NCBI GenBank assembly: GCA_003550325.1
Contig: QKWP01000845.1
Location: 13,520-77,519 of the forward strand
From: Gigaspora rosea
Lineage: Eukaryota; Glomeromycota; Glomeromycetes; Diversisporales; Gigasporaceae
Direction of reading: 5' to 3'
Length of the DNA: 64,000 nt
Of the stretch, positions 51,932 through 63,900 are shown in pieces. The number at the start of each line of letters is the position of its first letter. Positions within the stretch are counted from its first letter, which is position 1. Both the position numbers and the translations under genes were made by a program. Under the pieces are notes generated by a model, which ran no database searches, was not told where the DNA came from, and was given only the letters and a program-made list of their open reading frames with translations.

Positions 51932-54900
51932 TTAGTGGGCCTGACTGTAATTTACAATATAAATAAGAAATACTTAACAAATCATATATAACAATTTATA
52001 AATAAAAATATTACTCACGTTCTAAATATGCAAAAACATGTTATAAAAATAAATTAGAAAATAGTAATTTACAAATAAGATCAAAATAAAACTACAGTCA
52101 GCCTCCTTAAATGCACATTAATTTTCTGGCCAAATACAGTCAGACCTCTCTAAGTGCACCCTCTATAAGTGCACACCATCTCTAAATGCATGCTTAAGTG
52201 CTGGCCCAATTATATACTTGACCTCTATAAATGCACTTTTTCTTATTATCCGCTAAATGCACGTTATTGAAGTGTGGTCCCAAGGGGTGCACTTAGTGAG
52301 GGCTGACTGCATATACTAAGCACCATAAATGCATTTTTATTATTGTCATCTAAATGCAAGCCTTCAAAAGTTTGGTCCAAATAATATGCATTTGTGGAGG
52401 GAGTGTTGATTGTAATAATTTATACTTACGGACTAATAATTGGAAAGAATATATAAGAAATATAATTTAACAATTATAAATAATTTTTAAAATAAAAATA
52501 CTTACTTGCTAGAAATTTAAATTATAAAAATTTTATTATTATATTATAAAAATAAATTATAGGAGAGAAATTTTAAGTCAGAAAAGAAAAAAATAATAAA
52601 CCTTATACTTACGCACTAATGATGCAATTAAAAATATATATAAGAAATATAAATTGTGAATTATTATAGTTTCTAAATTAATGATACTTACGTTCTAAAA
52701 TTCAAAAAATATGAATCGCATTATCGGATAAATTATAAAAAAAAAAAAACAATTTAATGCTATAAAAAAATAAAATAAAATAAAGACTATACTTACGCAC
52801 TAATAATATAATAAAAATATATACATAAAAAATTTTTTATATATTACAATACTAAATCTTAAAATAAAGATACTTACGTTCTAAAATTCAAAATTTATGA
52901 AACTATATTATAAAATATATTATAAAAAGCAAATTTATAAAAATTATACTTACGCACTAATACTTAATACAATAAAAAGATATATAAACAAAGGTATTTT
53001 ATAAATTATAATTTTACAATTTTATAAATAAAATACTTACGTCCTAAAATTCAAATATATGAAACCATATTATAAATTAAAAGTAATTTAAAGTTATAAA
53101 AAAAACAATAAAATAAAGGCCATACTTACGCACTAATAATACAATAAAAAGATCAATAAAGTACATACATAGTTAATAAATTACAATTTCACAATTTCAT
53201 AAATAAAGACACTTACGTTCTGAAAATTCAAAATTCATTAATGTATATATATATTTGTATTGCTGTATTACGAAAGTAAATTATAGAAAATAAGAAAATA
53301 AAGCAATAAATCTTATACTTACTCACTAATAATATAATAAATAAAAACATATTATAAAATAGTATATAATAAACATATTTAACAAATCACAATTTACTTA
53401 CGTTCTAATAATTCAAAAATTTGTAAAATAGTATAATGATATTATAAAAATAAATTTTTAAAGAACGATTTAAAACCAAATAAGAATAAATTAAATTAAT
53501 AAAATTTATACTTACGCACTAATAATATAATATAAAAATATAAGCAAGTAGCATAATCATAATTGCAAAAAAATATCTAGAATAAAAATACTTACGTTCT
53601 AAAAATTCAAATATATTATAAAAATAAATTTATAAATTGATTTTTTTTTAAAAAAATTAATATATCTAAGTGATACTTACGCGCTAATAGTTTCAGAGAT
53701 AAATATATAATGCATGTATTATTAGCCATTTAAATAGACCAAATAAATAAATTAATAATGTTAATGATCGAATAATGAATTTAAAAATCAAATGAAACTG
53801 ATATTTACAATCTAAAAATAAATAGAATATATCAAAATAAACACAGATTATTAATTTTTATAAAATATGTTATTAATACAGTTTATACTTACGCTTGAAG
53901 TAGGAGTCTAAAGAATATAAACATATGTGTTAAAATATAGTTTAAAAGACTTAGAATAAAGCTTATACTTACGCACTAATAATTAAATAAGATATGCATT
54001 ATTAGGCTATGAAAGAAGCATGATTAATATCAAAATAGGTTTTAAAAATATACTTACATTCTTTGAATATTTAATAAGATATAAAATAAATTTTTAATAA
54101 TTTGAAGATTGAGATAAGTGCATAAGTTATATGGAGTGCTCCGTATTAAAAGGGCCCATTTTTACATTTATCTCATTTTGAGATAATCGAGCTTAACCAC
54201 TTGTTTTGATTTTCGGACTGATCCGGGATTAATTAAATTTCACTATTTTGATTGGTTAAAGACGGCATGTGACTATCGGATAATCTCGTGACGTGTTGGC
54301 TCTACGCAGCCTCATGTAATTTTTCTTTTTACATTATCTTGATTTTTTATTATGCAAATCGACTTTCATTAATAATTGAAAAATATCAGTCATGTCAAAA
54401 TTTACATGAATTTGATAAAAACTCATTTTTCAAAAAATTGTAAAAATGGGCCCTTTTAATACGGAGCACTCCATATTGTATATACAATTATATTTACCTA
54501 GCACTAATCACAAATATGTGCATTAGATCATAAATCAATTAAAATCCAAAAGAATTTTATAAAAAAAATAAAAAATAAATAGAAGAAAAACAATAAATGA
54601 AAAGCATTTGTTAAGTTATATAGAAATTAAGTCAATTTTGTAAAAGGCATAAGCTAGTAATATTTATACTTACCAATACCTAATTATACAAATATAATAT
54701 GAATTATATTAGTATAGATCAAGAAATACGTTAAATATAATTCTATAAATAAAGCTTATATTTACTCTTCATTCCTTTAATAGAATAAATTAGACAATAA
54801 ATCAAAATTAAAAAATAACAACTTTATAACAAAAATATAATGAAAAATCCATACGATCTATTAGTTATATAAAAAGTATATTAATGCAAATATTATTAGA

Positions 54901-57900
54901 TTATAAAGTCAAATAGAGAAATATAATTTGAGAATAAATGAATTTATACTTACTCCCTAATAATTTATATAAAATATGCATAATTAGATAATAAATATTA
55001 GAGAAGCAATATTTATTTAATAAACGTATGTTATGCTATAAAAATTACTTAAATAATTAATACTCACCCTCTAATAATTTGAAAAAGCGTATATAATCAG
55101 GCAATGAAAGTTATTTATAAAATTAATAATAAATGTTAAATTTTACACTTGCCTTCTTGGTCTAATTTTTTTTGTATAAAAAAATATATTATAGAATATT
55201 TTTTAATAATTTTAATGAATACAATAAATTTATACTTACGGGCTATATAAAAGAAGAATATAATCATTATGGTATAAAATAATTAAAGGGAAATGTAAAT
55301 TTTACACTTACTATCTAATAATTTAAATTAAAATCTATGTTATAAAAAGATATCAATAATTTTAGTGTAGATACAATAAAAATGATACTTGCTTTCTAAA
55401 AAATAAAAACATAAATTATTAAACCATAAAAAACTAATAAGAAAATATCAATAATAAATTTCTACTTACGCCCTAACAGCATAGTAAAATTTGTAAAAAA
55501 TATATGTTAGCTTATACAGTCAGCTTAAAATTTAAACTAACAATTTAGAAATAAATAAAGGGAAGTCCTATTTTGACCTGGTCAAAATAACCTACTCTTA
55601 GTATTTAGGGCTAGTGCGGGCTGGAATTATGTTAATGACAACCGGGTTTTTATATTAAAAAACCCTGGCCGGCATCAACAAAATTCTGGCTGGCGCGAAC
55701 CCTAAAATTCTGCTGAGATTATTTTATTTCTTTTTTTATTTTTTTATTTTTATTTTTTTATTTTTATTTTTTTATTTCTGTGTTTTAGGTTTATTAATTG
55801 TCTAACATTGGAATCCCGAGTGCATCTATATACGGTAGGTGTACCAAAAATTTTGCTNGGTTTTGCTCATATCTTTATTAAGGAAATTTGTGAGGCTGAG
55901 ATTATTTTAACCTGGGTCAAATGGAATTTCTCATAATTAAAATACTAAATTAGAGAGCAAACATTATACTTACCGTCTAATAAATCAACAAATAGTATAA
56001 CAGAAAAATAGTCAAATGCTTATTAATAAATCATGGAATCAAATTTAAAAATGTATTTTGTGTAGCAATTTATACTTACACACTAATAATTCAATAAGGA
56101 TAATATGAATACCGGTATATAATTATAGAATTAAAAATAATATCATACATCATAAATTATAAAGGAGAATCACAAATTAATAAGAAATATAATACTGTAT
56201 AGAATTTTATACTTACGCACTATAGAATTATTTCAATAAAAGAATATACAAGAATTTATAAATAAATTATAAAATTAATAATATAATAATTAATACTTAC
56301 GGACTAATAATCCGATAAAAATTTATGAATATTATATATTGTTAGATTAATAATAACATATATATGGATAATAAAAAGTTTACTATATTTAAGAATACAA
56401 TGAACATATACTAACTATCTAGCAATTCAGCAGAAAAATTACAATGAAAAGATATGCATTAATAAGTTATCATATCCAACTTAAACCTTTATTTTAGAAT
56501 TAATTTATGATTGATTTATACTTCGGGCTAATAATCAATGGAAAATATATGAAAGCATAAATTATTAGGTCAATAATATAAGTTATATATTATAAGTAAT
56601 TTACAATTTGATAATTTAGAAATATAAATATAATATACTTACTTACTAACAATTAACGAATTATTACAAAGAAGAATGTGTAAATGTGTATTAATAAGTT
56701 ATAAAACTTAGTTTAAAATATAATATATAATTTATACTTACTGACTAATAATCAAATAAAGTTTTGAACAAATATTTTATTAAGTTTATAATGCCATGTA
56801 TCATAGATTATAAAAGTGAATATAAATTGATGATTTAGAACTATAATAATTTTATACTTACGTACTGATAATTTAGCAGATTTTTGCAATAAAAGAATAT
56901 GCAATTATGTATTAATAAATTATAAACACAGTTTAAAACTTATTTTAGCCATAACTATTTATACTTACTAACTAATAAGAATACAACGAAGACATGAATA
57001 ATATATCAATTGGTTAATAATAATATCCATCATGAATTGTAAAGTAAATTATAAATAAATAATTTAAAGATAATGCATAATAATTTTATACTCACGAACT
57101 AATAATCCACCAAAATAATTACAACAAAATTTGTACCAAAAAATATTTAAGCATGTATTAGTAGGTTATAAAGTTCAATTTAAAAATTTATTCTTAAGAA
57201 TAAAAATACAATGAATTTTATACTTACACGCTAATAATTTAATAGAATTATTCCAATAGAAAGCATACAAACATGCATTAATAAGTTATAAAATCCCATT
57301 TACATATCATTTAAAAGTAAAATATAATAAATTATACTTACCAACTAATAATTTAATAGAATAAATTGCGATAGAATAATATATGAGCATCTATTAATAA
57401 GTTATAAAATCCAACCTAAAACTCATTTTAGAAATACTAATTTGTACTTACACGCTAAGATCCAATGAAGGCATAAATACATATATAATTAGGTTAATAA
57501 TAACATCCATTATTTAGGTTATAAAAGTGAATTGTAAATTGGTGAATTTAAAATACAAGAAATTTTATACTTACATACTGATAATTTAACAATATCACAG
57601 CATGAAAGAATATGCAAGCATGCATTAACAAGTTAGGAAATCCAATTTAATAAAAACTTCATTTTAGAAATACAGTAGTATAATGAGTTATACTTACTTA
57701 CTAATAATCCAATGAATACATATATTATTAAGTTAATAATTACATACATTATAGATTACAAAGTTGAATCATAAATTAATGGATTTAAAATACAATGAAT
57801 ATATACTTACGGACTACATAATAATTAACGAATTATTACAATAAAAGAATATACAAAATTTATTGATAAGTTATAAAATCTACTTTAAAAAATTTATTTT

Positions 57901-60900
57901 AAAAATGTCATTTTATATTTACACGCTAATGATCCAATGAAAACATAAATACATATATAATGTGGTTAATAACATCAATTATTTAGATTATAAATGCAAG
58001 TCATAAATCGATAATTTTAGAAATTAGTGAATTTTATACTTACGGGCTAATAATTTAATAGAATTGCGTATTTCAATAAAAAGTATTAAGAAGTTATAAA
58101 ATCCAAAATTAAAATTCATTATAAAATAATCATTTATATTTACCGCCTAATAATTAAATGAATATGTGAATATATATGCCATTAAGATTATAAAATTAAA
58201 TCTAATTAAATTTAGAAATTTAATAAATTTATACTTACTTACTAATAATTTAACAGAATCATTGAGATAGTATGCATACATATATTAATAAGCTATAAAA
58301 TCTCAATTTAAAAACTTATATTAGGAATAATATTAAGATTTATACTTACTAGCTAATAATTCAATGAAAGCATGAATACACATACAATAAAATCAATAAT
58401 AAAATAAATCAGATTTAAAAAGTAATTCATAATCAATAAGGTTAAATACATTGTATTTTATACTTACTCGCTAATAATTTAACAGATTTTTTGTAATTAT
58501 AAAATATTAAGTTATAAAATTCCAATTTAATAAAAACTTTATTTTAGAAATAATATAATGATTTATACTTACTTGCTAATAATCCAATGAAGAATATACA
58601 ATAATAATAGATTATAAAATTGTATTATAAATTGAATAATTTCGAAATACAATAAATTTTATACTAACGGACTAATAATTGAATAAAGTATAAGTATATG
58701 TGAATTATATATTATTAGATTAATAATAATATACATCATAAATTGTATAAAAGTGAATCATATATTAATGTTCTAAAAATAATAATTTTATACTTACTCA
58801 CTAATAATTGAAGAATTATTTAACAAAAAATAGAAAGCATGCACTAAAATACATTTAAAAAAAAACTTATTTTAAAAATAATATAGCAATTTATACTTAC
58901 AAACTAATATTTAAATGAAGATATGAATATATGCAACAGCAATTAATAATAAATTATATCATAATTATAAAAGTATACCATAAATTGAATTTTATACTCA
59001 CGGACTAATAATTAATGAATATTATATGAACATGTAAGTCATTAAGTTGATAATAATATATGCCATAAATTATAAAGCTGAATACATATAAATTTATGAT
59101 TTTAAAATATAACAGATTTTCTATACTGACCGACTGTTAAATTAACAGCATTGCAGCAAAAGAATGTCAAACATGTATTATAAAATTCCAATTTAATAAA
59201 ACCTTATTTTAGAAATAACAAAGTTATTTATACTTACGGGCTAATAATCCAATGGAGAATATATTAATGCATACGGTATATACGGTAATTAGGCTAATAA
59301 TACATTCATAAATATAATTTTGATAATTTTAAAAATACAATGAATTTTATACTTACGGTCTAATAATACATATACATCAGATTATACAGTAGTAGTAAAT
59401 TATAAATTGATAATTTTTAAAATACAATAAATTTTATACTACCGTCTAATAATTTGGCAAAATTATTTCAATAGAAGAATAAGTAAGCATACGTCAATAA
59501 GATATAAAATCTAATTACATAATGATTTTAGTAACAATGTAGTAGTTTATACTTACTCACTAATAACCCCATAATGACCCAATAAAGGCATAAATGCATA
59601 TATAACAATAACGTCAATCATATATTATAAAAGTGAATTATGACTTGAATGATTTTAAAATGCAGTACAATGAATTTATATTTACCGACTAATAAATTAA
59701 CAAAGTATTGCAAATATATATTAATAATGATAAGTTATATAATAAAAACTTTATTTTAAAAATAACAATGATTTAGACTTACGGACTAATAAACCAATTG
59801 TAAATATGCGAAAATATATATCATTAGATTAGTAATAACATCAATCATTGATTACAAAAGTGTACCATAAATCAGTAATTTTAAGAATTTAACGAATTTT
59901 ATACTTACAATCTAATAATTTGACAGGATCATTACAACAAACGAATAGGATACATGCATTAATAAATTATAATCCATTTAAAAAGCTTATTTTAGAAAAA
60001 ATTAATTGTTTATACTTTGGTCTAATAATCCAACGAATATATAAAAATATATAAATATATAATTGGGTTAATAATAATGTTTCGTTAATTATAAAAGAGC
60101 TCGTAAATTAATAATTTTAAAAATAGAATGAATTTTATACTTACGGTCTAATAATTTATCAGAATCATTACAACAGAAATATGCGTACATGTATTAATAA
60201 GTTATGAATCCAACTTAAAAATCATTTTAAAAATCATAAATTATACTTACTCCCTAATAATCCAATGATTTATATGTGATATATGTATCATTGGGTTAAT
60301 AATGACATGCGTTATGAATAATAAAAGCCAATCATATATTAAATTATTTATACTTACATACTAATAGTCCAATAAATAATATGTGAATATATGAATTATT
60401 GGGAATAAATTAAATAAATTCATGAAATTATATTTACTGTCTAGTATCTCAATAGAGGAATATGCATAGTAGGTTATGAAAAGTTATCAAATGTACAATT
60501 TTAAGAATAAATATATTATGATTATACTCATGGACTAATAATCCGATTAAAACAGTAAAATTATGAAAAAACACATATTAAATTGTTTTACAATTTAATA
60601 AGCATAAAATCGTAAAATAGAAATTATAAAATATGTTATAAAAATCAATTAGAAAAACAAAATTTAAAAATAATAAGTAACATTTTAAAATAAATGAATT
60701 GAAATGATACTTACGCACTAATAATTACAAAAGAATGCATGATAAATATGCATTATTAAGTTTGTAAAAGTAAATTAAGGAAGCATAATTTAAAAACAAA
60801 AACTTTATAAAGTATTTTTTCATACCCAGGACTAATAACAACATAAATGAAGACAAATTACAATATGTCATTAAAGTCGAAATATAATTGAAAATGACAA

Positions 60901-63900
60901 ACAGTTCATACTAACGTACTAGTAATTCAACAGAAAGAATTAAATTTTTTTTAAAAAACAATGCGAATTTATTAATAAATGATATCATAATATAATTTAT
61001 ACTCACTGTTTACTAATCGATAAAAGAGTTTATCATGAGAATCAAAATTTAAATAGATAATTTTAAAGTATATATAACAGATAACGTGATAGTAAACACT
61101 AATTAGAAAAAATTAATATGATTACTGGTAATTTTAATGATACATACTTTCGTTCTTTGTAAGCTTCACTAATAAATAAAAGACATATGAGAATGAATAT
61201 CATTAATTTATAAAAGCAATAGAAAATTTAATGCAAAAAAAAAATACTTACTAACTAGTAATTAATGAAAAAAAGAAAATTATAATTGTAAATTAATCAT
61301 TATTACATAAATTAAATAATATTTATATTTACATTTGAGCCGCTCTGAGAATTTGGTGTAAATATGTAACATTAGAAGTACAACATTAGAAGTATAACAT
61401 TAGAAGTATAACATTAGAAGTATAACATTAAAATAAGTGTAACATTAGAAGTATAACATTAGAAGTATAACATTAGAAGTATAGCATTAAAAGTATATAA
61501 TGACAATTTTCAAAAAAAATGCAATAAATTTTATATTTACGTGAATCTGAGAATTTATATACATATTATTAGAATAATTTAAACGATCAAATCATTATAG
61601 ATTCAATAAAGTTTACACTTACGCACTGACAGTCGACAGAAGAGCGTATTTATTGCATTATAGAAATAAAAGTTGATTAGAATATTGCAAGTCACAAATC
61701 TAAAACGATAATTTTTTTAAAAAAAAAAATGAATTCAAATAATTTTAACTTACATTCTAATAAATGAATAAGCAATTTTAGAAAAGCACAATTTAATATA
61801 TAAAATAAATCAAATAACAGATAAGCAAATAATCACCCAATACTAATAATCCAAATAATCCAGAAATATATAAAGTCAATACAACACATTACATAAAATA
61901 TAATTTTATGAAAAATATAGTATATTTACACGCTAATTATACGACAAAAGAATGTAAAAAACGCGTTATAGTTTAAAATTTATACAATAATTTACAATAA
62001 TTAAAAGATTTAATCAGACTTGCAGCAATTATTAGCCGACTTTGAACAAACTTTGTAATTTTGAGTAAGATTCGGTAAATTGAAATTTCATGTAATTGTA
62101 ATTTTGAATACACGACATCTAACTTCTGAGATCAAATTTTATGTGATTCAATTCGGATCGTACATTCAAATCAAATGATGCAATAATACTGGCCAAATTT
62201 TTGTGACTCTGGTACTTTATGTATGACGTGATGAAAATTACATGAAATTTAATTTTCTAAATGTAAAATTGTAATTTATGTAACACAACCCTAATTCGGG
62301 GATAGGTTAAAGCGGAGGGAAATGATCGACAGATGATCGGCCAATCAAATTGCGAAATTTTGACTGTCCCGAAGAAAACAAAATAAGCGAAAAAAGAGAA
62401 AAATGCGAAAAATACAAGAAACGGTAGTCTAAACCTACTTTGGTACATTAATAAAAAATGTTGGGAAGGCAATTTTACCTATAGGCCCTTCTAAATATAA
62501 CACAACCGACCCTAGCCCTATCCCTAATCTAAATAAACGTTAAATTAGATAATTTTTCAAAATTCCCTCCGCTTTAACCGACCACCTAATTCGGATAATA
62601 TATATTATGCCACCACAATGTGTGCCAGGTTTGTGGCGCAGCAAAAATTCTTTAAAGTTCGTATATGCTAAGTTAGGGTTATAAAGTAAAATTGCCCAAC
62701 GAAGACTTTTTGTTAGTTCACAAAAGGTGGTTTCTTATGCTAATTTTTGAGAAATAAGCAATTTTTGACAAAACGAACATTTGTTTTGATCGCGTTACGT
62801 TACAATCGATCTTGAAAACTGATTCGTAGTTCAGGAAATCTGCGCCACCGACCTGGCACACATTGAAGAATTGCAGCACAACGCACTATAACATTTTTAA
62901 ATGCCAGATTAGCGCGAATAACTTGGCTAAAATCTCATTGTGATGTTCGCTAATCTGACATTTAAAAAAATGTGTTGCGGCAGAATACGAAATTGAATTG
63001 AAATTATTTTGATAACTTATTAGCAAAAATAAAGTGTTAATTTTTTTTTTACAATTTTTATACAAAGTCAACAAATAATTACAGTAGGGAGGTCGACACC
63101 TTTAAAAGTACACAAATCAATTTATACTTACACTCTAATGATCCAAAAGAAAATAAGAGGAACCAAGTGTTAAGAAGACGATTAAAATATTATCACTGGT
63201 AATGTTAAAAGAAGCTTATATAACTTACATGCTAGTAATTTAATAGAGGAAATAAATAAGTGTTTAAAAGACAATTTAAGTTTATTAAATGAAAATTTTT
63301 AAAGAAGTTATTGCATAACTTACGCACTAATAAATTAATAGAAAATAATAAATTAATAGAAAAATATAAAAAAAACTTGTATTATTAAGTTATAATGAAA
63401 TTGATAATTTTGTAAATCAATGCCAAAATTATACTTACGCACTAATAACCGGATAAAATACGTGAAGTATAAATATCATTGTTGAGAAAGCAATAAAGAA
63501 TAATTTAAAATTATAAAGTAAAAATGTCGACATACTTACAATCTATAATAACGTTTATATTAAGAATTAAAAAAAAAACTTATTTAAAAAATTATAAGCA
63601 AGCTCAGTGTAAATGACAATTACAGTGCGGGCACAGGTACAAAAAATGAAAGCGCTGATTCCAATAGTAATTAAGGAAAAAAGCATATATAATACGGGTT
63701 AATAAGACTAGTCATCTAAACGAAACAAAAATATTTAAACCAATTATGAATATTACCCAATGGATTTCGTTTTTCTACCTCCCGTTCTTCTGATTTATGT
63801 TCTGGTTTATTTTCAGATTTTGTTCTAACTTAGGTTCAAATTTATGAACATAATTAGGCAAAACAACCGAATAAACGGCTAAATTAAAAGCTAAAAGAAT

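Larger units (their letters stand above)
51932..54857 (-). other. Right gene, micro-exons of the C-terminus and terminal exon
   Basis: Exons in coding order: 54855 ATC, 54766 GAATGAAGA, 54675 GTATTG, 54498 TGCTAG, 54058 AAT, 53973 TGC, 53893 ACTCCTACTTCAAGC, 53809 ATT, 53681 CGC, 53596 AAC, 53516 TGC, 53402 AAC, 53323 TGA, 53217 AAC, 53130 TGC, 53041 GAC, 52954 TGC, 52878 AAC, 52797 TGC, 52692 AAC, 52613 TGC, 52506 CAA, 52430 TCC, 52019 AAC, terminal 51932-51944 TCAGGCCCACTAA. They encode ESNEEYCARIALLLQAFATA, then TETATATATANPTQAH and stop. Alternating TGC and AAC exons create the Thr-Ala repeat. Confidence 0.8.
61007..63441 (-). other. Right gene, micro-exons of the membrane segment
   Basis: Exons in coding order, lower coordinate then sequence: 63439 TGC, 63324 TGC, 63229 CAT, 63132 AGT, 61930 CGT, 61837 TATTGG, 61754 AAT, 61623 TGC, 61541 ATTCAC, 61333 AGCGGCTCAAAT, 61252 TTA, 61148 (21 nt, TGAAGC to CGAAA), 61007 TAAACA. 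Joined they encode FAAIVVIGIAFTAAQIYEAY followed by a basic KERNK. This is a hydrophobic helix and its positively charged end. The left copy keeps FTAA-KIYEAY with F and T codons changed synonymously. Confidence 0.8.

Noticed and set aside
52430-63540. The 80-120-bp periodic pattern as a CRISPR array, satellite or centromeric repeat
   Set aside because: The only strongly constant part is the acceptor-triplet-donor core. The triplet varies, the intervals vary in length, and the longer cores are all multiples of three. Splice signals explain this and a satellite does not.
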